Positions 22,206 through 33,477 of a stretch of 64,000 nt of DNA are shown here, one piece after another. The DNA comes from Lithodes maja (taxonomy: Eukaryota; Arthropoda; Malacostraca; Decapoda; Lithodidae): positions 142,112 through 206,111 of the forward strand of contig JBAKBP010001619.1 in NCBI GenBank assembly GCA_037953745.1, written 5' to 3'. The position numbers were made by a program, and so were the translations under genes. Under the pieces are notes generated by a model, which saw only the letters and a list, made by a program, of their open reading frames with translations, did no database searches and was not told the DNA's origin. The first letter of the stretch is position 1; each line of letters starts with the position of its first letter.

Positions 22206-22807
22206 TTAGTTACTAGAGGAACAATGCAAGGGGCGACTGAGCACGGGTTACATATATCTATACTAGTCATGGAAAATGATATAAGAGGTCTAGGGACAAT
22301 CGTGGGTGTTTTAACTTCTAAAATATATAACATCTACTTCTCGGATGCAAGAACATACATAGATATAATTATGGCTGTCTGATGTGTTGGCATTGGCTCA
22401 ACGTCGGGACAGGGCATGGTTGTTTTTAATATGAATGTATATTCCTGTTCATCATCTTTGTAGCAAGGACAGTGCCGCTATGTCGTATCAATGCTGGTGG
22501 CAGTTAATATTATAGACTTAGTTACTAGAGGAACAATGCAAGGGGCGACTGAGCACGGGTTACATATATCTATACTCGTCATGGAAAATGATAGAAGAGG
22601 TCTAGGGACAATCGTGGGTGTTTTAACTTCTAAAATATATATAAAATCTACTTCTCGGATGTAAGAACATACATAAATATTATGGCTGTCTGATGTGTTG
22701 GCATTGGCTCAACGTCGGGACAGGGCATGGTTGTTTTTAATATGAATGTATATTCCTGTTCATCATCTTTGTAGCAAGGACAGTGCCGCCATGTCGTATC
22801 AATGCTG
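22206..22807 (+). repeat. Tandem duplication of ~290 bp
   Basis: TTAGTTACTAGAGGAACAAT begins both units, at 22,206 and 22,517. They match over about 290 bases, through TGATGTGTTGGCATTGGC and CAGTGCCGC to CAATGCTGGT, differing by a few substitutions and short indels. The second unit joins the inverted arm at 22,808. Confidence 0.9.
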
Positions 22808-23051
22808 GTTGACGTCAGGTATAGCGTAAAATAGTCGGAGATGGTAAGTCCAATAAACTCATCACGTGATAACACCACGAGACTATCACCTGGTTCTTAA
22901 AAATCGGACTAAGGTTGCTATACTTTTAGTACGTCCGTGGTAGTACAGTGGGTTAGCGCGCGGGCCTGGTGGTGATGGTTGGGTCACTAACCAGGGTTCG
23001 AACCCCACCCAAGGCATCTCAAAACCTGTGGGTTTTTAGGGGGGTTAAATT
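22808..23051 (+). repeat. Left arm of a 244-bp inverted repeat carrying a tRNA-like sequence
   Basis: Starts GTTGACGTCAGGTATAGCG and ends GGGGGGTTAAATT. The arm at 25,421-25,664 is its reverse complement over the same 244-bp length with almost no differences. The inner end supplies the last codons of the Gag-like ORF. Confidence 0.88.
22938..23015 (+). other. tRNA-like sequence in the left arm
   Basis: TGGTAGTACAGTGGGTTAGC resembles an A box, and GGGTTCGAACCCC is a perfect T-arm/B box (GGG, TTCGAAC, CCC). The spacing is tRNA-like with a long variable region. The mirrored copy lies at about 25,457-25,534 on the minus strand. Confidence 0.6.
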
Positions 23052-25242
23052 TAGACTGATTTTATTTCCGGGAGAGACATGGATGGGATTTCGAGGAGTG
23101 GTTGAAGTTGAGAGGTTGATTATGTTGTTTGGGGCGAGAGAGAGAGTATTTTGGGGTTTAGCCAAGGTGGAAAAGGTTTTGTGGTTGGATTGGGATGGGA
23201 GTGGTATTTCGTCGAGCGGGATCTTTGGGGGGGGAATTTGGGGCGGGTGGGGTAACGGTGAAGAGGGGGAGGTTGAAAGTTCAGCTGGGCTCATGATGGT
23301 GGGGGACCGACTGGTGAGCAGGTGTTCGGTACACATGAGGGGGGGGAAATCACTTTGGTGGGAGTCACGCGTGAGGGGGGGATTAACGGCGCGTGTGGGA
23401 GGATCAGAGTGGTGGGGTGTGTCGGTGGCAGTAACGGTTTGCTTAGAGGTTATCTGGGGTTGGTGAGTTTGTCTGTCATGAAGGGGTGAGTCAAGTGTGG
23501 GGTTCTGAAGTTTATTAGGGGTGTGAATTGTGGGGGGGTGGAAGGGAGCTACTGACGGAAAACTGTCACAAGGGAGATTTTGTTGGTGGGGGAATAGCGG
23601 AGTATTTCTGGGGGAAGGGGGGGAACATGGTTGGGTCCCTAGGTCGTCACGCGTGAGGGGAGGATTAACGGCGCGTGTGGGAGGATCAGAGGGGTGGGGT
23701 GTGTCGGTGGCAGTGACGGTTTGGTTAGAGGTTATCTGGGGTTGGTGGGTTTGTCTGTCATGAGGGGGTGAGTCAAGTGTGGGGTTTTGAAGTTTATTAG
23801 GGGTGTGAATTGTGGGGGGGTGGAAGGGAGCTACTGACGGAAAACCGTCACAAGGGAGATTTTGTTGGTGGGGGAATAGCTGAGTATTTCTGGGGGAAGG
23901 GGGGGAACATAGTTGGGTCCCTAGGTCGTCACGTGTGAGGGGAGGATTAACGGTGTGTGTGGGAGGGTCAGGGTGGTGAGAGGTGAGCGAGTTAAGAAAC
24001 GGGATTTGTTGGGGGGACTGCGGCGGGTTGGTGGGGGAAGAGTTAGGTGTAGAACAGGGGTTATTGGTAGAGGACTGATGTATGGATTTGGAGTTTTTAA
24101 CAGGACGAATTTTGGGAATCTTCTTGGTGGCAGTCACGGTCTGGTTAGCGGTTATCTGGGGTTGGTGGGTTTTTTTGACATTAACCGGACGAGTTTGGGG
24201 AATTTTCTTGGTGGCAGTCTCGGTCTGGTTAGAGGTTATCTGGGACTGGCGAGTTCGTTTGACATGAGAGGGCGAGTCGAGTGTGGGGTTTCGACGTTTT
24301 CTTTTGACATGAGAGGGCGAGTCAAGTGTGGGGTTTCGACGTTTTCTAGGGGTATTAACTGTGTGGGGGTAGAAGGGAGCTACCGACTGAAAACTGTCAC
24401 AAGCTACCGACTGAAACTTGTCACAAGGGAAATTTTGTTGGTGGGGGGATAGCTGAACATTTCTGGGGTCATGGGGAAAATATGTTGAGGGAGGCCTACA
24501 TGGGTAGGCATAGCTAGAATACGGAGTTTGTTGGGGGGGCTGTGGAGGGTTGGTGGGGGAAGAGTTAGGGATGGTCAGAGAGGATAGAGGCAAGGAAGAG
24601 TGCACTGGGGTTGGACTTTCACCGGAAGTCATTTTGGAAGGGTGCACGGAGTCTTGGATAGGGGCTGAAGGGTTGGATAGGGGATTCATCGAACTGCGTA
24701 GGCATTCTTCTCTGATGGAGAGCATATGTTCTTCGAATAAGCCATACGGGTCGAGATGGGCGGTGATGTGGGGTGGGAGGATGTTTAACAAAGCGGTGAA
24801 TAAGAGTTCATTTTGTTGGTCGTAATCTTCATAGCTATACGTGGTCCTCACGTATCTGTAGAGTTGTATGAGGGTCACATTTATATCCCCTTCATACTTG
24901 ATCTCGTCGACTTTTATTATTTTGGGGGCGACGGGGGAACCCAAAAGTGGATCTAAGGTCCGGATCACGAAGGATCGAAACTGGTTCCAGGTACTCTCTG
25001 GCGTATTCTGTGCCACCATTTGGTGGATAAATTCTTTAAAGGTAGGCTTATCAACAAGTTGGGAAACGGCTTCTCCCAACTGTATAATATGCAAAATTCC
25101 CCAGGCGATTTTTTTCGCGGTCATTATAAAATACCACATCGTATACTGGCTTTATTATGTCTAAGTAACTGGTGATATCATACGTGTTTAAATCATACTT
25201 GGGAATGTGTGCGAGTGGCTGAAGATTTCGACCTGTTGCCAT
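23019..25242 (-). pseudogene. Gag-like protein of an LTR retroelement, one frameshift, Pro/Ser-rich repeats
   Basis: The likely start is the ATG at 25,242 (MATGRNLQPLAHIPKYD). The frame slips at an A7 run near 25,110 (DREKN versus AKKIAWGIL), then stays open to 23,019. The first 190 residues look like a capsid-type helical domain (EFIHQMVAQNTPESTWNQF, QLYRYVRTTYSYEDYD, NELLFTALLNILPPH, EHMLSIREECL). The rest is Pro/Ser/Thr/Gln-rich with basic repeats (KRKRRNPTLDSPSHVKR). The ORF lies just inside a primer-binding-site-like motif, where a Gag belongs. No zinc knuckle, protease or RT follows. It ends in the inverted arm (NLTPLKTHRF). The family is not identified. The A7 slip could also be a sequencing error. 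Confidence 0.55.
23364..23945 (-). repeat. ~283-bp repeats in the 3' half of the Gag-like ORF
   Basis: TCACGCGTGAGGGG recurs at about 23,364 and 23,648, and TCACGTGTGAGGGGAGG at 23,929, with long matching stretches in between (GGTTATCTGGGGTTGGTG, CAAGGGAGATTTTGTTGG). The unit is a multiple of three in effect, so the frame stays open. Shorter repeats continue to 24,430. Confidence 0.85.
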
Positions 25243-25296
25243 GCTTCTACTGTTCCAAACTTGCAGTGTAATGCAACCTTTTATCCGAATCAAGAA

Positions 25297-25420
25297 CCAC
25301 CGCTGCCGCCAATGTTATGCTGGGTGTGAAGGGAATTCATGGTCTCCTGAAATATCCCCAGGCTACCTTTAGGATCAACTTTTTCCTGGTACCTGGCGCG
25401 GGGTACGAACCTCTGAAGGG
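25297..25420 (-). other. Primer-binding-site-like motif and LTR edge upstream of Gag
   Basis: On the minus strand GCATAACA is followed by TTGGCGGCAGCGGTGG (25,297-25,312) and then the Gag frame. The same layout occurs at 19,622-19,640 with TTGGTGGCAGC. Only about 110 bp of possible LTR remain before the 244-bp arm starts at 25,421. Confidence 0.5.
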
Positions 25421-25664
25421 AATTTAACCCCCCTAAAAACCCACAGGTTTTGAGATGCCTTGGGTGGGGTTCGAACCCTGGTTAGTGACCCAACCATCAC
25501 CACCAGGCCCGCGCGCTAACCCACTGTACTACCACGGACGTACTAAAAGTATAGCAACCTTAGTCCGATTTTTAAGAACCAGGTGATAGTCTCGTGGTGT
25601 TATCACGTGATGAGTTTATTGGACTTACCATCTCCGACTATTTTACGCTATACCTGACGTCAAC
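25421..25664 (-). repeat. Right arm of the 244-bp inverted repeat
   Basis: Mirror of 22,808-23,051, with its tRNA-like sequence on the minus strand. A further 46 bp (to 25,710, GAGGGCATTAC) are shared with 19,430-19,625 but not with the left arm. Confidence 0.88.
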
Positions 25665-25809
25665 TCGGGTTAGTATTATTGTGGGTGCGGGACATTTTCG
25701 AGGGCATTACACTTGTTCTTGGCCGTTGTTGCTGTTACTTCATTGTCGATGTGTTTGCTAGAGCTTCCTGTTTGTTTGGGTGTTCTGGTTGCATGTTGTG
25801 TTACTTGGG

Positions 25810-26747
25810 TCAGTAGACATAAGCTTGATGCTCCCTTCTCGCAGCTGTCCGGTTCAGGTGTTCCTTCAGGCTACGTCTGAAGGAATACAGTGTTCTCTTT
25901 TCACGGACTGACTGGGGTAGGTCGTTCCAGTCTTTGATGGCGGTGAAGAAGAATGTTTGCTTACCCTGTCCTTGGATTCTCGGGACCTTAAAATTAAACA
26001 TCCTGTTTCTTGTATTATGTCCACTCCTCTCATTTGCTTTAACAAAATCATTCTTTAGATACTCTGGAGCTCTGTCATAGAAAATTTTGAAGGCATTAGT
26101 GAGCCTGATTTGTTTGGCCCTGTCAGAGACATTGAGCATACCTAGTGACTGAAGTTGTTCCTGGCCAACATGTGATCTGGGTCCTAGGTTCAGCATGAAC
26201 CTAACCATTTTATTTTGAGTGACCTGAAGTTTGTGCTGTGCTGATTTAGATGATGCAGAGTACCAGGATGACACAGAATAGTCAAAATGACATTGAACAA
26301 GCGCTTGGCAGAGGGTCTTTTTGGTCGCCGCGGGCAAGCATCCCACCTGTCTATACAGGTATTTTATATGTGCTCTACACTTACTCAGGATAGATTCCAA
26401 AATTGTTTCACCTGACAAACTCGCGTCCAGTTTTAGTCCGAGATATTTAACTTGTGACACTGTTGTTATAGGAATATCATTACAGTTGACCGAGAAGCCC
26501 ACAATGTCTTTCAGTTTGCGTTTTGTTCCACATAAGATGGCTTCCGTCTTGCCCAGGTGAAGAGATAGGCTATTGTCCACTAGCCATTCACTACATGATT
26601 CTAGTTCTTTGGAAAGTGAAGCGGCAATACTTATTGGGTCTTTTCCTGAAACCAGAAGCACGCTGTCGTCTGCATACAGTAATAATTTACATGAGACGCT
26701 CAGTTCCATGTCGTTCACATAACAGAGAAAGAGTAAGGGACCAAGGA
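25810..26747 (-). pseudogene. 5'-truncated copy of the CR1-type LINE (C-terminal third)
   Basis: About 302 codons match the end of the LINE ORF at 16.1-19.4 kb almost residue for residue, from the RT palm motif (YADDSVLLV) to EHQAYVY. The sequence stops abruptly at about 26,747 on the 5' side, and on the 3' side just after the ORF end, so the normal 3' UTR and (ATT)n tail are absent. The copies differ by only a few bases, indicating recent divergence. Lacking its own tail, it may have moved with its surroundings or been trimmed after insertion. Confidence 0.88.
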
Positions 26748-26896
26748 CTTCATTCTTAGGCTACAGCTGCAGCTATCAGACGTGTTATTAGTTTCCTCCG
26801 AGCTTGTTTTATAAATTAATCATACAATCTAGTATTTAGAGATTTATCTATTGACAAGTGGTGAGAAGATTTATCTATTAACAATCGTTGATCAAA

Positions 26897-28222
26897 ATGA
26901 CGAACAAGATCCTGTTTGTGGGGGAGGTTCCCTGGCTGCGGGAGCTGAGGGGTAATGTGATGGAGCTACTGGAACTACACCGAACGGCTGGAAACACACT
27001 CGCTCGTTCTGATGCTGTTGTTAGGTCATTTGGTCACACCTTCCTCGACACTTGGAAGATTTTGATGCAGAAGTCTTTTGTGTCTTGTTATCCTACTGGA
27101 CTCCAGGAATTCTGGGAATGGATGGCCAACACTGCAGAGTACCAAAAGCTTGGCAGGCCTCACTTGGCACACGTCCTGGCCTGCCTCGATTTTTTCATTG
27201 ACCCTCCCAAGAAAGCTTGTACTGCCAGAACAGCTTCCAAGCTGTACCTATTCTTACGAACAGCTAAAGCCACAGCTTGTTTATAAGCGTTCTCTTAGCT
27301 CTGGCGCCTCGTGTGAAACATTTCTGTTTCGGGACAATGGTAAATATCTAGTATGTAAACTGGGTAAGCGAGAAGATTGGAGCATGTTGCAGGCTTTCTG
27401 GCGTGAGGCTTTATTGCTGGATCATCTGCAGGGTGCTGGAGGCTCCCCAGCCTTGCATGCCAACTGCTCCGACCGTCCTTGTCTCTTCCTTTCCCGTGTA
27501 GAGGGCAAGACTCTAAGTCGTGCGTCTATAGCCGACTTACTGCTCGAGGTTTGGTGGAAGTGTTCTTGGCACTGGCACGCAGCCTACAGGATGTACACAA
27601 GGCAGGGGTCCTACATAACGATATCAAAGCTGATAATGTAATTGTCAAGATTCCTATGGCTGGTCTTGGAAAGGTTCGAGCCGCCCTGATTGACTTTGGA
27701 TTGGGGGCACTAGTAGATGAAGTTGCACATACAAGAGACCATAATGTCACTGATTACATTCAGTACAAGTGGTACACTCCTGAGGTGTTCTTTAACAGAG
27801 GGGCATCTTTTGCTAGTGACATTTTTTCTCTTGGTATGATGCTTGAACTTCTGGTTGTAAAGCAGATGAAGGCTGGACGACTGAATGCTTGGCCGGAGGG
27901 ACTTGAGGAACTTGTGGCCGACATGGTAGAGTACAAAGAGAAGGACCGACCAACTATCACAGAAGTGATCACTAGGTTGACTGCCATACTGCCTGGCCTC
28001 CTGTACCTTCAGCGGTCACTGGAAGGGTTCCCTGACTCTGATGACGAGTCTGATGATGAGTCAGATGAGGATGATTCGGATGAGGATGACTCGGATGAGC
28101 TGGATGAGGATGACTCGGATGAGGAGGAGTCCGGTGAGGATGAGGAGGAGTCTGGTGAGGATAAGGGTGAGTCAGATAAGGAATCAGATGAGAGTGCGTA
28201 TGATATAGATGGGGTAGACTAG
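26897..28222 (+). pseudogene. Protein-kinase-like gene, intronless, two frame breaks, acidic tail
   Basis: ATG at 26,897 starts MTNKILFVGEVPWLREL. The first frame runs to about 27,260, the second to about 27,545 and the third to the stop at 28,222, each join needing a small indel. Kinase signs in order: KYLVCKLGKRED (Lys), FWREALLLDHL (Glu of helix C), HKAGVLHNDIKADNV (catalytic loop, HND instead of HRD), ALIDFGLGAL (DFG), YTPEVF (APE-like), SDIFSLGMMLEL and KEKDRPTITEV. The tail is about 60 residues of Asp/Glu/Ser (DSDEDD repeats). The N-terminal 120 residues are not recognised. No introns are visible, so a retrogene or a mobile or viral-type origin is possible. I cannot tell a pseudogene from assembly indels here. 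Confidence 0.65.
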
Positions 28223-28603
28223 ACAAACTTGTTAATTCTATTCATATCACGCCACATACTACTTGTATAATTCTGTTTCTGTAAGATAGTGTCTCATCTT
28301 AGGTGCACAGACTTTGATGTCTTTAATATTATTCTGACTATCACTAGGTGGTTGTATTCAACTTAGGAAGAGCCTCTGGGAATAAGAAAGGTTAAAAATC
28401 TTAACCTTTTGACTTCCACAGGTCCTTCTCCAGCTGAAGAAAACCAACTAATGATAACCAGAATAATATTTAAAAGTGTCATCTTATTAAAGGAGTTATA
28501 ATATAATATAAGGAACTGATTTGTACTGGAATATTGCCTGCACAAATAGTTGTAACAGTCAGTCTTGACATAACACTATCTGGTGCGACGTGTTGGGGGT
28601 TAT
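28223..28603. other. Non-coding stretch with nested inverted repeats
   Basis: AAAGGTTAA and TTAACCTTT at about 28,388-28,410 form a perfect 9-bp stem with a 5-base loop. Around it, TTTAATATTATTCTG (28,320) and CAGAATAATATTTAAA (28,461) form an outer inverted pair. No gene seen. Confidence 0.6.
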
Positions 28604-31600
28604 AATATAATATAATAATAATAATAATAATAATACTTTATTTCAGACTCACACAGTACAGAGGGGACCATACTGGGGTCCATATACCTTACAGTAACAT
28701 AAATATATATAAGCTACTGTACATAGGCTACATAAAATAAAAATAAATTAAATAATACCCAGCTTGCTATCACAGCACTGCCTCAACCAAAAACAGTGAT
28801 CATCAAACTACTGTGTTACCAAAACCACTGTGTTACCAAAACCACTGTCCTAATTGTGTACAGTACCATGCCTCACATCATTTAGCTTCCGGTACAGTAT
28901 GTTGCTACAGTACAGTATAGGAATATCGGTACTGTACTGCACTATGAGGTTCAGTACCGGTATGCTAATTCTGTAGAGTAGCAGACCTGAAATCATTACT
29001 TAAGGTTAAATATAGAGCAACTTCCTCCAGTGTGCCTGGATCCTAGAGGTGTACACTATGCTTGGAGTTTGTAGCATTTTAATTATACTGTTCTCAGAAG
29101 TGTTAAGGCGCTGAATGAATTTATATGTTAGCTTTCTAATGAGTGATTGGTAACAGTGTAAGTTCATATAGGCACATAGCGTACTTGTACTCTCATATTT
29201 TGAGAGCCCCAGAAACATTTTCATGATATTGTGATATGAGATACTTAAGTCTATTCACTGTCATGTTCTTATAGTTCCACCATAGTTGTGCTGTATACAT
29301 TGGTGAGCAGTAGGAGTTGAACAATGTTATTTTTGTATCCCATGTGCACGTATGAAATTTTCTTAATAATGAATTTCCCTGCATGTAAAGTTGCCTTCGC
29401 TGACGACCCATATCCTCATCATCTGAGCGATCACTTGAAATATAGTGTCCTAGATACTTTACTTTACTTACTTCTTCTATAATTTCTTCATACAAATGGA
29501 ATTTAGGTAGCTTTGATTTCAATAGAAGGTTAGATTTAAATATTATGATATTGCTCTAAAGAGCAATTTAAATTTGACTGAATGTTCGATTCCAAATTTT
29601 TCACACATTCTTAATAATTTATCCAGTCCTGCTCCAGAGGGCGCGATTAAGGCTAGGTCATCAGCATACATGAGATGATTTACAATGGTGCTGCCAATAC
29701 AGCACCCAGTGCGAGTCTTGTTCAGCTCCAGACTAAGATCATCCATGTAGACGTTGAAAAGATATGGAGACAATATCCCCCCCTGCCTAACACCATTGGT
29801 TACGGCGAAAGAGCCTGACAGGATGTTGCCCCATCTTACACACATTTTTTGATTAGCATACCAGAAAATAAGTATCCTAACAATATAGCTAGGCACTCCC
29901 CTGTTAACTAATTTTTCAAATAAGGTTTTGTGACACACCCTATCAAAAGCCTTACTTGCATCAAGAAAACAAGAGAAAATTGAGCTATTTAGTTTGTTGT
30001 ATGTATCAATCACTTCTTTCAGCACATATATGCATTGGTCTGTGCCGTGATTTTTCTTAAAGCCAAACTGATTGCTGCTGGTGACAATATATGCAGACAT
30101 TCTTTCTAGCATTATCATTTCAACTACCTTACTCACCACACTAGCAAGTGCTACTGGGCGGTAGTTGTCTTTAGCTGTAATTTTACCTGATTTATCTTTA
30201 ATGACAGGAACAAGTATTACGGATATCATAGACTCCGGCAGGACACCATGCGTAAATAGACTGGTGATGCAAGAACTAAGTTTATCTATTAACAACTTAT
30301 CTGCATATTTAAGATGTTCTGCATATATACCATCCAGCCCACAAGCTTTGTTTAGGTTAAGTTTTCTTATGGCATTCTCAAGATCACTTTCAGTCACTTG
30401 AATGTCTTCATAATTACTATCTTTCACATATTGAATTGCACCATTAGTAGACCTTTGGTTTACACTGTTAAATAGTTCCTTAAAATGAGTTTTCCATAAG
30501 TCAGCAATGTTCTCTTCACCCGTAACCCCCTCAACACTGACAGGTAATGGTGTGTTACAATTTTGCATGGATCTGATGTCCTTCCAAAAACAGTTAGTAT
30601 CCTTTTCTGCCAGACTCTTTGCAAGGGCTTCCTTCCTTAATTGGTTTTCATTTTGCTTAATAAATCTAATGGCATATTTGGTCCTAGCCTTTGCTCTTTT
30701 GTGAAGTTCAAATATAGGCCCCTGTCTGGGCTGACCTACTTCAAGCCAATGAGACCTAGCATCTCTGGAGGCCTGATACAGGTCAGCCACATAGTCTTGC
30801 CAACCTGGCTTATTGAATGAGGACTTATATTTATGGCTATTAAAAATAATTTCCCCCGCTTTTGATAAAAAATCTATTATACTATTGTAAAATTTAATAA
30901 TGTCCTTTCTGTGTTGTGCATCACTACATTTTGGATCCCTGCATTGTGCTACACCATTACCATCATATTGCACCCTATTTAATAAGTCTTTGGTTTTATC
31001 ACAGTACATTTGGCACTCTTCATTTGAGATTACATTCCATGGAACTTTTGCCTTGATGCTATTGCTAGTTTCTGTTATTTCCGGTGCCTTATTAATTTGG
31101 ATTGTTAATTCTATAGGTATGTGGTCGTCATCCGTAATGTCGTATCTTATGGCCATTTCTGAGATAGAGTCATGAAAGTCAGAGCTAGAGATTGCATGAT
31201 CAAGCCACAACCTGGTCTCCCATGCTTCACTAACATATGTATTGCTATTTTCTGGAAGCAGGTTTTTGGAGGACAAAATTAAACCTTGCTCCTCACAAAA
31301 CCTTAACATATGTTTAGCAAACATGGAACCACCCAACTCGTGAGGGGTAGCATTCCAATCACCTACCACTGAGTAACACGTTATCTCTAATTCAGAAATT
31401 AGGCCACCAAGCTCCCCTAACTTTTCCAAATAAAGTTCTTCATTTTCTGCACACTGATACAGTAAGTAAACACAAAATATTGCAAATTTTCTGTGTCCCA
31501 CTTCCAGCTGTATTCCCGCACACCAGCTTAAATTTGTCTCAATGGTTTTAATTACACTATCTAGGCACGATCTCCACATTATTGCAACTCCCCCTGGGGG

Positions 31601-31920
31601 GTGACCTGCCACAATACCATCACGTGTGTCCATAGTGGAGACCCCGTACCCATGGAAATCTTTATCTAATATGTTCAAATTACCTAAGTCCTGTTTTGTG
31701 TACCAGGTTTCCTGAAGGCAGACTATGTCACTGGCCCTTAATGTAGATACGATGTCAGGTCGCAACAGGAGATTCCTCTTTGTTTTGGGGAGTCCTCTGC
31801 AATTGTATGAAGTTACTTTTATACTTGCTGCTGTTGTTGGTATCTCCTCCATTACTGCGAGTTGGATAGTGGTGTGCGATGCTATTATCTATCTATCTAT
31901 CTATTGCTGGACGCCATAAT
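28604..31920 (-). mobile_element. Second LINE family, copy A, near full length
   Basis: The minus strand runs from a 5' region at about 31,920, with a (GATA)n run at 31,884-31,905, through an endonuclease/RT ORF, to a 3' end AATAAAGTATT followed by (ATT)n at 28,604-28,636. The same 3' ending occurs in copy B at 48.85 kb. Clade not settled: from memory the GVRQGGILSPYLFNVYMDDLS motif fits Daphne/CR1-group elements. Confidence 0.75.
29006..31852 (-). pseudogene. LINE endonuclease/reverse transcriptase, C-terminal frameshifts
   Basis: The main frame 31,852-29,543 encodes 769 residues. An AP-type endonuclease comes first (VTSYNCRGLPKTKRN, CLQETWY, HPPGGVAIMW, VVGDWNATPHELG, DDDHIPIELT). The RT follows (NKACGLDGIYAEHLK, KDNYRPVALASVVSK, CFLDASKAFDRVCH, NGVRQGGILSPYLF, catalytic HLMYADDLALIAPS). 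Near 29,555 the frame shifts, and the next frame (29,522-29,193) has KVKYLGHYISSDRSDDED and RRQLYMQGNSLLRKF. A further shift leads to MKMFLGLSKYES ending at 29,006. Copy B at 49.2-51.8 kb reads through all of this in one frame, so these are lesions of copy A. The protein would nick DNA and prime reverse transcription from the target. Confidence 0.85.
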
Positions 31921-32121
31921 CCCCAAAGGGGTGGCCACAAACGAATCACCCCCATGCACCTCTGTCCCCAGTCAGTTGACGCCCCTCCTCCCATCCAGCA
32001 CCGCTTTCACGCATATACTTCTTAACTTAAGAAATAGGGTGGTCACCATATTTCTTGGGGTGGAAATGAGTTACATGGAGGGATCGTGTTTAAATATTAG
32101 TGAGGGTTTTTATCTATTTTA

Positions 32122-32590
32122 ACATGTTCGAGCAGTGTATTTTTTGAGTGCTCCCTCCTTTATAATTCCCACAGGTCCATTTACTTTGACATGTTCGAGC
32201 AGTGTATTTTTAGCGTGCTCCCTCCTTTATAATTCCCACAGGTCCATTTACTTTGACATGTTCGAGCAGTGTATTTTTAGCGTGCTCCCTCCTTTATAAT
32301 TCCCACAGGTCCATTTATTTTGACATGTTCGAGCAGTGTATTTTTAGCGTGCTCCCTCCTTTATAATTCCCACAGGTCCATTTATTTTGACATGTTCGAG
32401 CAGTGTATTTTTAGCGTGCTCCCTCCTTTATAATTCCCACAGGTCCATTTATTTTGACATGTTCGAGCAGTGTATTTTTAGCGTGCTCCCTCCTTTATAA
32501 TTCCCACAGGTCCATTTATTTGGACATGTTCGAGCAGTGTATTTTTAGCGTGCTCCCTCCTTTATAATTCCCACAGGTCCATTTATTTAA
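32122..32590 (+). repeat. 67-bp minisatellite, 7 units
   Basis: ACATGTTCGAGCAGTGTATT starts at 32,122 and every 67 bases to 32,524. Each unit contains CTCCCTCCTTTATAATTCCC and ACAGGTCCATTTA. Units 2-7 are almost identical (TTTTAGCGTG). Unit 1 has TTTTTTGAGTG. Confidence 0.95.
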
Positions 32591-32660
32591 TCTGTATTAA
32601 ATCGTCGGATGATACCCAGAATGAAATGTCAAAATGCGTCATAATTTTCAAAAGGTAAAT

Positions 32661-33167
32661 TGTTATGCCCCGATTTTATTCAGGTTTAGCTATTGGCTGA
32701 GGTGAGTTCTTTCAAGACTGGGACTGCAGAGTTCATACAATTACATGCAAAGAAGACAATAGATGATACATATAATACCAATATATAGCTTATATTACAG
32801 TTTATTGGCTGAGGTGAGTTCTTTCAAGACTGGGACTGCAGAGTTCATACAATTACATGCAAAGAAGACAATAGAGGATACATATAATACCAAAATATAG
32901 CTTATATTACAGTTTATTGGCTGAGGTGAGTTCTTTCAAGACTGGGACTGCAGAGTTCATACAATTACATGCAAAGAAGACAATAGAGGATACATATAAT
33001 ACCAAAATATAGCTTATATTACAGTTTATTGGCTGAGGTGAGTTCTTTCAAGACTGGGACTGCAGAGTTCATACAATTACATGCAAAGAAGACAATAGAG
33101 GATACATATAATACCAAAATATAGCTTATATAACAGTTTATTTCGCTTAAGTTCTATGTACATATAT
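32661..33167 (-). repeat. LTR-like sequence with four 112-bp tandem units
   Basis: Starts TGTTATGCCCCGATTTTATT, related to the LTR-like start at 19,640. Inside it, ATTGGCTGAGGTGAGTTC begins units at 32,692, 32,804, 32,916 and 33,028. The block ends at about 33,139, and the DIRS-type element starts at about 33,168. GCGAAATAAACTG on the minus strand is a possible poly(A) signal. Confidence 0.75.
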
Positions 33168-33477
33168 ATTTATTAGTGGCCCCTCCATCATTGACGAACA
33201 TGCCTATTACATAAGGCATCCTCTTCAAACACTAATCCGCCGTAGTTTGAATCTACCGCGCAGAGCATTTAAAATCTGAGGAGCCTTCATCATGAGCGCA
33301 CGCGACCTCACTCATGGCTTCAGTCATTATGAATTGGTTCTCACTACGAAAAAACTTTGTAAAAAACAAAAAACAAAAAGAAAATAAGAATAACTATCCA
33401 ATAAGCTTTCCATCATATCGTGGATGTACTTGTGTGGATCTTTGACCAGACGCTGATTCAGGCGTCATTCTTCCTTC
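33168..33477 (+). repeat. Left ITR of DIRS-type copy 1
   Basis: From TAGTGGCCCCTCCATCATTG to GCGTCATTCTTCCTTC. It includes CTACCGCGCAGAGCATTTAA and GAACATGCCTATTACATAAG. Same sequence inverted at 42,328-42,620, and again in both ends of copy 2. Confidence 0.9.
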
